Shown here piece after piece: positions 36,797 through 45,438 of a stretch of DNA of 64,000 nucleotides (the first letter of the stretch is position 1; the number at the start of each line of letters is the position of its first letter). Under the pieces are notes generated by a model. It was not told where the DNA came from and ran no database searches. It was given only the letters and a program-made list of their open reading frames with translations. Source of the stretch: Massilia agri. GTDB taxonomy: Bacteria > Pseudomonadota > Gammaproteobacteria > Burkholderiales > Burkholderiaceae_D. The stretch covers positions 62,001 through 126,000 of the forward strand of contig NZ_JANUHA010000009.1 of the NCBI RefSeq assembly GCF_024753255.1. The letters are read 5' to 3'. The translations under genes and the position numbers were made by a program.

Positions 36797-37965
36797 CAGA
36801 GCAAAAGAAACACATCGCCACCCGCGTCATCCACGGCGGCCAGGCGCCCGAGCCGGCGACCGGCGCCGTGATGCCGCCGATCTTCGCCACCTCGACCTTC
36901 CGCCAGGAGAGCCCGGGCGTGCACAAGGGCCTGGACTACGGCCGTTCGCACAACCCGACCCGCTGGGCGCTGGAGCGCTGCGTGGCCGACATCGAGAGCG
37001 GCGGCGCCGCCTTCGCTTTTGCTTCCGGCCTGGCGGCCATCGCGGCGGTGCTCGAACTGCTGCCGGCCGGCTCGCACATCGTGGCCGGCGACGACATGTA
37101 CGGCGGCACCTTCCGCCTGTTCGAGCGGGTGCGCAAGGCGAGCGCCGGCCATACCTTCAGCTACGTCGACCTGACCGATCCGGATGCCCTGGGCGCAGCC
37201 CTGCGGCCGGAGACGAAGCTGGTCTGGGTGGAGACGCCCACTAATCCGATGCTGAAACTGGCCGACCTCTCCAGCATCGCGGCCCAGTGCCGCGCGCGCG
37301 GCGTCATCACCGTCTGCGACAACACCTTCGCCAGCCCCATCGTGCAGCGTCCCTTGGAGTGCGGCTTCGACATCGTCGTGCACTCGACCACCAAGTACAT
37401 GAACGGGCATTCGGACGTGATCGGCGGCGTGGCCGTGGTCGGCCCTGATGCGCGCCACAAGGAGCTCGGCGAGCGCCTCGGTTTCATCCAGAACGCCGTC
37501 GGCGCCATTCAGGGCCCTTTTGATAGCTTCCTGGTGCTGCGCGGGATCAAGACCCTGGCGCTGCGCGTCGAGCGCAGCAGCGCCAACGCCCTGGCCCTGG
37601 CCCAGTGGCTGGAACGCGAGCCCAAGGTCCGCAAGGTCTTCTATCCGGGCCTGGAATCGCACCCCCAGCACGCGCTGGCGCGGCGCCAGATGAACGGCTT
37701 CGGCGGCATCGTCTCGATCGACCTGGCCACCGACCTGGCCGGCAGCAGGCGTTTTCTCGAAGCCTGCGAGGTGTTCACCCTGGCCGAGAGCCTGGGCGGC
37801 GTCGAGAGCCTGATCGAGCACCCGGCCCTGATGACCCACGCCACCATCCCGGCGGAGCAGCGCGCCCAGCTGGGCATCGGCGACGGCCTGATCCGCCTGT
37901 CGGTCGGCATCGAGCACCTCGAAGACCAGCGCGAAGACCTGCGCCGGGCGCTGGCGGCGATCTAG
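36793..37965 (+). CDS. Cystathionine gamma-lyase / gamma-synthase
   Basis: PLP enzyme of the Cys/Met metabolism family, 390 residues. The lysine that binds PLP lies in HSTTKYMNGHSDVIGG (near residue 199), DYGRSHNPTRWALE is the tyrosine/arginine phosphate site, and VWVETPTNPMLKLADL is a family block. Paired with cystathionine beta-synthase it most likely acts as the gamma-lyase, completing reverse transsulfuration from homocysteine to cysteine. A gamma-synthase role cannot be excluded by eye. The start overlaps the cbs stop (ATGA). Confidence 0.88.
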   Translation: MTEQKKHIATRVIHGGQAPEPATGAVMPPIFATSTFRQESPGVHKGLDYGRSHNPTRWALERCVADIESGGAAFAFASGLAAIAAVLELLPAGSHIVAGDDMYGGTFRLFERVRKASAGHTFSYVDLTDPDALGAALRPETKLVWVETPTNPMLKLADLSSIAAQCRARGVITVCDNTFASPIVQRPLECGFDIVVHSTTKYMNGHSDVIGGVAVVGPDARHKELGERLGFIQNAVGAIQGPFDSFLVLRGIKTLALRVERSSANALALAQWLEREPKVRKVFYPGLESHPQHALARRQMNGFGGIVSIDLATDLAGSRRFLEACEVFTLAESLGGVESLIEHPALMTHATIPAEQRAQLGIGDGLIRLSVGIEHLEDQREDLRRALAAI

Positions 37966-37966
37966 G

Positions 37967-38377
37967 ATGGCGGCCTCGATGAAAGCACAGCGGCTCGCCG
38001 CCTGCGGCTGCGGCCAGCTCATGGCGCGGGTCGAGGGCGAGCCGGTGCGGGTCTCGATCTGCCATTGCCTGGCCTGCCAGCGGCGCAGCGGCAGCGTCTT
38101 CGCCACGCAGGCGCGCTTCTCGCGCGAGGCCGTGCACGTCGAGGGCCGGTCCAGCACCTGGTCGCGCGTGGGCGACGCCGGTTCGCGCGCCACCTTCCAT
38201 TTCTGCCCGCAATGCGGCACGACGGTCTGGTACGCGGCCGAAGGACTGGAGGACTGGATCACGATCCCGGTCGGGACTTTCGCCGATCCGGCGTTTCCCG
38301 CGCCAGGCGTCTCGGTTTACGAAGAGCGCATGCACGGCTGGGTCGTCCCGCCGCCGGGGGCGGAACACCACTTCTGA
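37967..38377 (+). CDS. GFA (glutathione-dependent formaldehyde-activating-like) zinc protein
   Basis: A 136-residue protein with the CENP-V/GFA fold pattern: CGCG near residue 13, CHCLACQRRSGSVFAT near 34 and FHFCPQCGTTVWY near 80. These cysteines bind zinc in the family. The fold is common; most members have no known reaction and true formaldehyde activation is rarely shown. The ATG at 37967 begins just after the stop of the preceding gene, and ATG 37979 is an alternative. It is probably transcribed with the cbs operon. Function remains open. Confidence 0.82.
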   Translation: MAASMKAQRLAACGCGQLMARVEGEPVRVSICHCLACQRRSGSVFATQARFSREAVHVEGRSSTWSRVGDAGSRATFHFCPQCGTTVWYAAEGLEDWITIPVGTFADPAFPAPGVSVYEERMHGWVVPPPGAEHHF

Positions 38378-38441
38378 GCCGCCCGCGGCGCGCTTCGGCT
38401 ATCCTTGTCGCATCACTTGTCATGGATGCAAAGGAGAAACC

Positions 38442-38795
38442 ATGCCTGATTCAAACAAGGATGTGCTGCAACAGGCGAACGCGGCGGTACGAACCGGCGA
38501 CAACGAAGGCTTCCTGGCCTGCTGCACCGACGACGTCGTGTGGTCGACTGTCGGCGGCGAAACGCTGGTCGGCAAGGAGGCGGTACGCGCCTGGATGGCC
38601 GAGGAATACGTCCAGCCGCCCGAGTTCACCGTGAACACCCTGATCGCGGAGGGCGACCTGGTGGCGGCCCAGGGCGAGATCATCAGCTACGACGACGGCG
38701 GCCGCCCGATCCGCAACGCCTATTGCGACGTCTGGCGCCTGCGCGAGGGCAAGCTGGCCGAGCTGAAGGCCTACGTCGTCCCGCTGGTCAAGTAA
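38442..38795 (+). CDS. SnoaL/NTF2-like protein
   Basis: A 117-residue protein with the alpha+beta cone pattern of the NTF2-like superfamily: [30 protein letters not shown] at the start, [10 protein letters not shown] in the middle and [26 protein letters not shown] near the end. Such proteins include ketosteroid isomerase-like enzymes and many with no known substrate. AAGGAGA lies upstream of the ATG. Its 3' end overlaps that of the convergent chemoreceptor gene by eight bases. Confidence 0.85.
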   Translation: MPDSNKDVLQQANAAVRTGDNEGFLACCTDDVVWSTVGGETLVGKEAVRAWMAEEYVQPPEFTVNTLIAEGDLVAAQGEIISYDDGGRPIRNAYCDVWRLREGKLAELKAYVVPLVK

Positions 38796-40362
38796 GCGCC
38801 AGCGGCGACTGCGCCTGCCCGCGCAGCCTGAAGGTCGCGACCAGCGCCGACAGCTCGGCCGCCTGGCGGCGCATCGACTCGGCCGCGGCCGCCGCCTCCT
38901 CGACCATGGCGGCATTCTGCTGGGTCGACTCGTCCATCTCGGCGATGGCCCGGCCCACCCGTGCCACGCCGCTGGCCTGATCGCCGCTGGCGGCGTGGAT
39001 CGTGTCGAGGATGCCTGCCACCTCGTGCACATGCCGCAGCACCGCGCGCATGGTCTCGCCCGCCGTGCCGGCAATGTCGGAACCGGCGGCGATCTGCTCG
39101 CTCGACTCATGGATCAGCTTCTTGATTTCCTTCGCCGCCGTGGCCGAGTGCTGGGCCAGGTTGCGCACCTCGGCCGCCACCACCGCGAAGCCGCGCCCTT
39201 CGCTGCCGGCGCGCGCCGCCTCGACCGCCGCGTTCAGCGCCAGGATATTGGTCTGGAAGGCGATGCTGTCGATCATGCCGGTGATGTCCGTGATCTTGTC
39301 AGCCGCGGCCTTGATCGCGCCCATGCGCGCGGCCACCTGCTCGACCGCCTGGGCGCCCGCCGTGGCGACGGTCGATGCCGACTGGGCCAGGGCGTTGGCG
39401 GAGCGGGCGCTGGCATTGTTGCGGGCGATCGCTTCGCTCAGTTCTTCCATGGCGCCGACGGTCTGGCTGAGCGCCGCGGCCTGGCGCTCGGTGCGGCGCG
39501 ACAGGTCCTGGTTGCCGTCGGCGATCTCGTTGGATGCCGAGTCGATCGCCTGGGCGCCCTGCAATACCTGGGCCACCGTGGCGGCCACGCCGCCGGTCAT
39601 GCCGTTCAGGGCGTCGAACAGGCGGCCGATCTCGTCCCGGCGCTGGTGGCGGATCCGCGGGCGCAGGTCGCCGTGCGCCACCTGCTCGGCCAGCAGCGCC
39701 GCCTGCCGGAGCGGGCCGACGATGCTGCGGGTGAGGAGCCACGCCAGCAGCGCGCCGACGCCGAGCGCCGCCAGCCCGAGGGCCAGCACCAGCGACTTGC
39801 CGAACATCGAGGCCGCCGCCGACTCCTCGGCCAGGCGGTGGGCTTCTTCTCCCTCGTGCGCGAGGAGCAGCGCCAGGGCGCCGGTATAGGCCTTGTAGTG
39901 CCGTTCCCAGTCACCGCCGACCAGCTGCTCGACGGTCTGGGTCTGGCCGAACTCCTTGGCCTGGAACAGCGCCGTCTCGACCTTCGCCAGCGCCGCCTTG
40001 TGCCTGCCCGCCTCGGCTACGAACTGCGCCTCGCGCGCCGAACGCGGCAGCTTGCCCAGCTTCGCCTCGATCGCGGCCACGTTCTTCCTGCCCTCGGCCA
40101 GCTGGGCGTTGAAGTAGTCGGCCAGCTCCAGGCTGTCGCTGCGGGCGATCGCGACCGTACGCGAACCGTTCAGGCGCTCGGCCCCGAGCAGGTCGGAACT
40201 GAGCTGCTGCTTGGCCAGCTTGTCGTAGACGAGGTCGGTAGTGAGGGCGTCATTGGCCTGCATGCGCCACAGCGCGACACCGGAAAGAAGCAAGAGAAGG
40301 AGGAAGACGATACCGAAGGCGCCGAGTATCCTGGTGCCCGTCTGGAACGTGGCGAGTCGCAT
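38788..40362 (-). CDS. Methyl-accepting chemotaxis protein
   Basis: Inner-membrane chemoreceptor of 524 residues. The N-terminal helix ([21 protein letters not shown]) and a second one ([21 protein letters not shown], near 190) flank a periplasmic four-helix-bundle sensor of about 150 residues. A HAMP domain and the signalling domain follow, the latter with the hairpin tip [20 protein letters not shown] near 370. No C-terminal CheR/CheB tether pentapeptide is present. The ligand is unknown. The gene stands alone, convergent with the NTF2-like gene. Confidence 0.94.
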   Translation of the reverse strand: MRLATFQTGTRILGAFGIVFLLLLLLSGVALWRMQANDALTTDLVYDKLAKQQLSSDLLGAERLNGSRTVAIARSDSLELADYFNAQLAEGRKNVAAIEAKLGKLPRSAREAQFVAEAGRHKAALAKVETALFQAKEFGQTQTVEQLVGGDWERHYKAYTGALALLLAHEGEEAHRLAEESAAASMFGKSLVLALGLAALGVGALLAWLLTRSIVGPLRQAALLAEQVAHGDLRPRIRHQRRDEIGRLFDALNGMTGGVAATVAQVLQGAQAIDSASNEIADGNQDLSRRTERQAAALSQTVGAMEELSEAIARNNASARSANALAQSASTVATAGAQAVEQVAARMGAIKAAADKITDITGMIDSIAFQTNILALNAAVEAARAGSEGRGFAVVAAEVRNLAQHSATAAKEIKKLIHESSEQIAAGSDIAGTAGETMRAVLRHVHEVAGILDTIHAASGDQASGVARVGRAIAEMDESTQQNAAMVEEAAAAAESMRRQAAELSALVATFRLRGQAQSPLALT

Positions 40363-40433
40363 TGCAAGTACCTTGAAGGGATGATACTTGCACTATAGAA
40401 ATGGATTATGACAGCGTGATGAATCGCATCACG

Positions 40434-40470
40434 CGCGGCGGACAGGGCGATCAGGCCCTGTCCGCCGCCT
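40434..40470 (-). terminator. Hairpin after the S41 peptidase gene
   Basis: GGCGGACAGGGC / GCCCTGTCCGCC form a 12-bp stem around a short loop, 8 bases past the stop. There is no clear U tract on the minus strand, so it may be an mRNA-stabilising hairpin rather than a true terminator. Confidence 0.6.
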
Positions 40471-40477
40471 CAAGGCA

Positions 40478-43400
40478 TCAGCGCTGGCCGCCCTCGCGCT
40501 GGCCGCCGTCGCGCCGCAGCGCCGGGATCGCGGCCGGCTTCCACGGCTTGACCGGCTGCTCCTGCATCTTCTTCTGCAGCAGCTCGATCGCCACTTCGAG
40601 CTGGCGGTCGCGGCCCGCGAAGGTCTCGTTCGGCAGGTTGTCGACCTCGACGTCCGGCGTCACGCCCACGCCTTCGATCAGCCACTCGCCGTCCGCCGCG
40701 AACTGGCCGAACTCCGCCACGCGCGCCCTGCCGTTGTCGGCCAGGTTGTTGCCGTCGCTGAGCCAGACGCCGGCGCCGGCGCTGCGCTTGCCGACCAGGG
40801 GCCCCAGCTTCAGGGCCTTGATGCCGGCCGCGAAGGTCTCGCCGTCCGAATAGGTCAGCTCGTCCATCAGCACCACCAGGTGGCCACGGAAGGTGTTCTG
40901 CATGTTCGACTGCGGCTGGTTGCCGTTCGAGCTCCAGAAGGCCCAGGAACGGCGCAGCAGCTTCTCGATGATCCAGCTGTCGATGTTGCCGCCGTTGTTG
41001 CGGCGCACGTCGATGATCAGGCCTTCCTTGTTGATGTTGGCGTAGAAGTCGCGGGCGAAGGCGTTGATGTCGGGCGTGCTCATGGCGCGCAGGTGCAGGT
41101 AGCCGATCTTGCCCTTGGAGGCGGCGTCCGCCTGCTGCGCCCTGCCCTGCTCCCAGTCCGCATAGCGCAGGCTGGCGTGGCGGGCCATCGAGACCGGGGT
41201 GACAATCACGGCGCGCGGCTTGCCGCCCGGGCTCTTCACGTGCAGCAGCACCTGCTTGTCGGCCTGGTCGAGCAGCAGGTCGGCGATGTCGCGCGCTTCG
41301 GTCAGGAGCTTGCCGTTGACGGCGGTGATGATGTCGCCTTCCTTCACGCCGACATCGGGCCGCGCCAGCGGGCCGCGTTCGAGCGGCAGTTCCGGTTCGC
41401 TGCGGTAGACGCGGTCGACGCGGAAGCCATCGGCCACGCGCGAGAGCACCGCGCCCAGGCTCGAGGGCACGCCTTCGCCGGTGGCGCGGCGGATGTCGCC
41501 CGGGACGATCTGCGAGTGCAGCGCGCCGAGTTCGCCCACCATCATGCCCAGCACGTCGTTCAGTTCCGCGCGGTCGGTCACGCGATCGACCAGCGGCGCG
41601 TACTTGGTCCGGACGGCGGCCCAGTCGATGCCGCGCATGTTCGCGTCGTAGAGGAAGTCGCGGTGCATGCGCCAGGCGTCGTTGAACATCTGCTTCCATT
41701 CCAGGCGCGGATTGGTGCTGATCGCCCAGTCGTCGACCTTGACCCGCGCCTTGCTGACGTCGGCCGGCGCCTTGGCCCCCGCCGCCACGATCAGCATCTC
41801 GCCCGGACCGGTCGCGCTGAAAGTGCGGTAGAAGACGTGCTTGCGGTCGCTGCTCAGGCCAAATTCACGCACATTGGCGGCGAAGGTTTCCGGCTGCGGG
41901 CTGCGGCGCGAGATCTCCAGGGTCTTGAGCGTGCCGCTGCGGCCATTGTCGGAGTCGAGGATGTAAAGGCGCTTATCGTCGATGGCCAGGGCGCGGTAGT
42001 TGCCCGGAGCGACCGGCACCTGGTAGAGGCGCTCGCGCAGGCCGGCGTAGTCGATCGCCGGCACCGGCGCGGCGGGCCTGGTCTTGTCCTTGGCCGCGCT
42101 GACGGCTGCCGCGGCGGCGGCCACGGCGGCGGTCTTGTCCGCCTCTTCCTTGCCCGGCGTCGTCACGGCAAGGCGCGCCGCGCTCTCGGGCGACTGCTCT
42201 TCCGGCTTGGTCAGCTCGTCCTCGGGCTTGAAGGGGAAGCGCACACCCGGCTGCAGCGCCAGGGCGTAAACGCCGACACGGCGGTCGAACACCGGTCCCA
42301 TATTGCGGTCGCCCCAGGGGCCGCCATTGCTGACGTTGAAGTTGCGCGCCGAGAGGAAGTACAGCCACTTGCCGTCCGGCGAAAACACGGGCGAATCGGC
42401 CGTGTAGCGGTCGGTGGTGACGAAGGCCATGGTCTTCGACGGCAGGTTGTACATGCCGATCTGGTTGCGCTGCTCGCTGCTGCCGACGCGCACGAAGGCG
42501 AGGTTGCGGCTGTCCGGCGACCACACCACCTGGTCCGGGCCGTCGGCGCCGACCTGGCGCGCGTCGTCGATGATCACATTGGTCTTCGCCTGCAGGTCGA
42601 GCAGCCAGGTGCGGCCCTTCTTGTCGGTGTGGGCCAGCCACTTCCCGTCCGGCGACGGATAGATGCCGGAGCGGTGGCTGGCGCCGTCGATCGTCAGGCG
42701 CTCGCCCTTGCCCGAACCGTCGGCCGCGTAGCGCCAGATCTCGTTCTCGCCGGTGCTGTCGACGAAGGCATAGACCCATTTGTCGTCGTGGCTGAACACG
42801 GCGCTGCGTGCGCGCGCGCCTTCCGGCACGGCGATCTCGACGCGGCGGTAGCTGCCGGTGCCGGCGATGGTGACGCGTCCGCGCGCCGTCAGCACGATAC
42901 GCTCGGCCTTGTTGGCCACGTCGATATTCGTGAGCGTCTCCAAGGGCGAGCGCACGCGGCGGGTGCGCTGCTGGTCGAAGTCGGACACCAGGCTGGCCTT
43001 GACGATGCTGTCGCTGCCGCTCGCGATGTCGAACACCCGCAGGTCGGCGCCCAGCTGGTAGGCGATGCGGCCGTCGCCCAGCGAGGCGGTGCGCACGTCC
43101 CAGTCGCTGTGGCTGGTGTGGACCTTGCGGTCGCTGCCGTCGGGCAGCGCGGACCAGATATTGTCGGAGCCGCCGGTATCGCTGATGAAGTAGATGCGGC
43201 CCTGCCACCACATGGCGCGGCGGTTGTTGGCCGTGTCTCCCTTGAACAGCGGGGTCGCTTCGCCCGGTTTGCCCAGCTCGTAGCGCCACAACTGCGCATG
43301 CGCGCCGCCGCGGTAGGCCTTCACGTTATCGTTGGTCATGGACAGTCCCATGCGCGTGAAGAACACGGTGCGGCCGTCGTCGCTCAGCACGGCGTCATTG

Positions 43401-43858
43401 GCGTCGGCGAGGGGCAGCACGCGGCGCGCCAGCTTGACTGGATCGAGCGCCGCGACCACGCGATGCTTCGAGGGACCGGTCGAATTCTCGGTGCTTACCA
43501 AGACCTCGCCCTGCGCGGTCCAGCCCAGCACCGTCACGCCGCCGTTCTCGAAGGTGATGCGCTTGGGCAGTCCGCCCTCGATCGGCATCACATAGGCTTC
43601 CTGCGCCCCCTCGTAGAAGGCCACGAAGGCGACCGACTTGCCGTCCGGGGAGATCGCCGCCTGGGTCTCGGCGGAGGGATGCGTGGTCAGGCGCGTGGCC
43701 TTGCCGCCGGCCAGCGTGGTGCGCCACAGGTCACCCTCGGCCGTGAAGACGACGGTGTCGCCGCGCACGGCGGGGAAGCGGAAGTACGGGTCTGCGGCGG
43801 CAGCCTGGCTGCCGATGAGCGCCAGCGACAGCGCAAGGATGGTGCGGGGCACGTTCAT
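40478..43858 (-). CDS. Tricorn-like S41 peptidase, exported
   Basis: A 1126-residue protein with a signal peptide (MNVPRTILALSLALIGSQAAA). It has N-terminal beta-propeller repeats (SPDGKSVAFVAFYEG; SHDDKWVYAFVDSTGENEIWR; SPDGKWLAHTDKKGRTWLL), a Tricorn C1 domain, a PDZ domain (GVKEGDIITAVNGKLL, near 840) and the S41 catalytic domain. The nucleophile is in LTYSDGETFAAGIKAL (near residue 1002) with the Ser-Asp pair seen in Tricorn. It ends in a Gln/Arg/Gly tail. Such enzymes process peptides; in bacteria they are periplasmic and little studied. ATG 43858 puts the signal peptide at the N-terminus. Confidence 0.9.
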   Translation of the reverse strand: MNVPRTILALSLALIGSQAAAADPYFRFPAVRGDTVVFTAEGDLWRTTLAGGKATRLTTHPSAETQAAISPDGKSVAFVAFYEGAQEAYVMPIEGGLPKRITFENGGVTVLGWTAQGEVLVSTENSTGPSKHRVVAALDPVKLARRVLPLADANDAVLSDDGRTVFFTRMGLSMTNDNVKAYRGGAHAQLWRYELGKPGEATPLFKGDTANNRRAMWWQGRIYFISDTGGSDNIWSALPDGSDRKVHTSHSDWDVRTASLGDGRIAYQLGADLRVFDIASGSDSIVKASLVSDFDQQRTRRVRSPLETLTNIDVANKAERIVLTARGRVTIAGTGSYRRVEIAVPEGARARSAVFSHDDKWVYAFVDSTGENEIWRYAADGSGKGERLTIDGASHRSGIYPSPDGKWLAHTDKKGRTWLLDLQAKTNVIIDDARQVGADGPDQVVWSPDSRNLAFVRVGSSEQRNQIGMYNLPSKTMAFVTTDRYTADSPVFSPDGKWLYFLSARNFNVSNGGPWGDRNMGPVFDRRVGVYALALQPGVRFPFKPEDELTKPEEQSPESAARLAVTTPGKEEADKTAAVAAAAAAVSAAKDKTRPAAPVPAIDYAGLRERLYQVPVAPGNYRALAIDDKRLYILDSDNGRSGTLKTLEISRRSPQPETFAANVREFGLSSDRKHVFYRTFSATGPGEMLIVAAGAKAPADVSKARVKVDDWAISTNPRLEWKQMFNDAWRMHRDFLYDANMRGIDWAAVRTKYAPLVDRVTDRAELNDVLGMMVGELGALHSQIVPGDIRRATGEGVPSSLGAVLSRVADGFRVDRVYRSEPELPLERGPLARPDVGVKEGDIITAVNGKLLTEARDIADLLLDQADKQVLLHVKSPGGKPRAVIVTPVSMARHASLRYADWEQGRAQQADAASKGKIGYLHLRAMSTPDINAFARDFYANINKEGLIIDVRRNNGGNIDSWIIEKLLRRSWAFWSSNGNQPQSNMQNTFRGHLVVLMDELTYSDGETFAAGIKALKLGPLVGKRSAGAGVWLSDGNNLADNGRARVAEFGQFAADGEWLIEGVGVTPDVEVDNLPNETFAGRDRQLEVAIELLQKKMQEQPVKPWKPAAIPALRRDGGQREGGQR

Positions 43859-44082
43859 GTTCAATGTGGCAAGGGTTACTGAAGAGGAAGAGTTTGCCAC
43901 ATGGGCACGCGGCTGCGGCGTGCATACATGCAAAAAAGAGTGTGCGAGATGGGTAATTGTACGGCGAACTGATCGCAGACTTGACTAGCATGTGGAACCA
44001 GAGGGAATCTCGGGCGATCGTTTCCTCCCTGCTCCTGTGCCATAGCGCTAGTCGTACACGCGCTCTATCGAGCGAACGGCGT

Positions 44083-44346
44083 TTATATTTTCGCCGACGA
44101 GGGAGCGGAAGAGATGAGTGTCGCGCCACATGAAGTTTTATGTCCTTCGAATGCCACAGGAACTCCGGCGATCAGCACAGCGGGGTCGCCTTCCGCGATG
44201 ACGCATGGTGAATGTCCATTGAGCGGGCACACGCAAGCGTCCCCTTTTCGGGCTACTGCGATGCCATGCAAGAGTGCAGTACCAGAAGCGGCTACGACCT
44301 TGCCGCCGTGGCTGGTTGCGTCGCCAAACCGAATGACTCCCTTCAT
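44083..44346 (-). CDS. PAAR-domain spike protein (T6SS)
   Basis: An 87-residue PAAR protein that would cap the VgrG spike tip. It starts MKGVIRFGDATSHGGKVV, and the zinc-type residues of the family appear in VCPLNGHSPC and GHKTSCGATL. It is the last gene of a minus-strand set vgrG - toxin - putative immunity - PAAR. It is not fused to an effector. Whether it pairs with this VgrG is inferred from position. The core T6SS genes (tss) are not in the window. Confidence 0.87.
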   Translation of the reverse strand: MKGVIRFGDATSHGGKVVAASGTALLHGIAVARKGDACVCPLNGHSPCVIAEGDPAVLIAGVPVAFEGHKTSCGATLISSAPSSAKI

Positions 44347-44441
44347 GATATTTCTCTCCTAGAGGTCCTCTGACGCGATTGTCTTTCTATTAAAGTGGGC
44401 TCCGGGCTCTTGCATGTTAACTTGATTACTTCAGATAAAGC

Positions 44442-45437
44442 TCAGCCATCCCTGAGCCAGCGCCATACGGTTAATCCATATGCGGAGCCCAAGTTGGCCA
44501 TCGCTTCGTTCATCTTAAAGTTCCGTTCTGATGCATTGACATCCTGAGTCTGCCAAATCCCTGCTTTCGGACACAATTGACCAGCTTTTGCGAGCAGTTC
44601 GCGGGTTCGTTCCTCCGGTTGAAGAGATGGTATGACTGGATGCCATAGCGTGGCCACCGCGACGGTTTCGGATCTAGGTAGATAAGCACCCTCGGATTTG
44701 AGTTCTTCCTTGGTTTTCACAATCCGGAATGCAGGTTGCATCCTCAACCCTTTGATGGCAAATGTCAGGCTGTGTCGTTCCAATCCAGTATCTGGATACC
44801 AAACGCCGGTCCACGGCACTTCCTCGCCGGTCATACACGAGGTCGATTTGTCGATAATATATTCTTTAAGTGGTTCAGGCAGTTTCCATGAAAGCATATT
44901 GTCAAACCGCTCAATATTCGAGCGAAATGACTTGATAATTTCTTCTCCTGCAAAGCCGTCATCATCGTCCGCTCGCTCCGGGCAGTCCGGATCGCGATCG
45001 AAAAAGCATTCGGCCGCGGTCATCGCGTTATTTAGCACACGAGTGATCTGCCTGGCATAACTCATCATTCGGTTAATCTTTACTTCACTGAACTCGCGAT
45101 ACTCAGCCTTAGTCATCCAGCTAAGGAGCGGTTGCTCCATCATCCCGCGAACATCTCCACTGACACAACGCGCCGTGTCCCAGATAAACTCATAATCACC
45201 CAACGTCGCCAACTCGGCGCCACGCCGAAAATCACGTGTCCATGTCTTAAACGTATCGAAAATCTGGTTATTCCTGCCGAAATCTGCAACGTGCTTCGAT
45301 ATGGCGAGTTTTCCGAACCACTCCAGCGTTGCCTCGCTTTCTCTAGCTGCCGCTTCGAAAAATTCTCTTGACGCGAACAAATACCAGATCGCGGCTTCCA
45401 AGTTCATATTTCTCACACTATTCTCCGTAAAAGACAT
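44442..45437 (-). CDS. Putative T6SS immunity protein (Imm71/Imm72-like)
   Basis: A 331-residue acidic and apparently soluble protein starting one base after the toxin frame stop. The N-terminal two thirds are helical (NLEAAIWYLFASREFFEAAA; INRMMSYARQITRVLNNAMT). The C-terminus holds WTGVWYPDTGLERHS, MQPAFRIVKTKEEL and CPKAGIWQTQD, which recall the Imm71/Imm72 families found behind polymorphic toxins in T6SS loci. This is from memory and unverified. A second start, ATG 45407, begins MNLEAAIWYLF and may be the true one. GC content is lower than the core genes, fitting transfer. The toxin it would neutralise is broken. Confidence 0.6.
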   Translation of the reverse strand: MSFTENSVRNMNLEAAIWYLFASREFFEAAARESEATLEWFGKLAISKHVADFGRNNQIFDTFKTWTRDFRRGAELATLGDYEFIWDTARCVSGDVRGMMEQPLLSWMTKAEYREFSEVKINRMMSYARQITRVLNNAMTAAECFFDRDPDCPERADDDDGFAGEEIIKSFRSNIERFDNMLSWKLPEPLKEYIIDKSTSCMTGEEVPWTGVWYPDTGLERHSLTFAIKGLRMQPAFRIVKTKEELKSEGAYLPRSETVAVATLWHPVIPSLQPEERTRELLAKAGQLCPKAGIWQTQDVNASERNFKMNEAMANLGSAYGLTVWRWLRDG

Positions 45438-45438
45438 T

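Noticed and set aside
38451..39110. Minus-strand open frame across the NTF2-like gene and chemoreceptor end
   Set aside because: Arg/Ser/Pro-rich shadow translation with no domain; both real genes are well supported.
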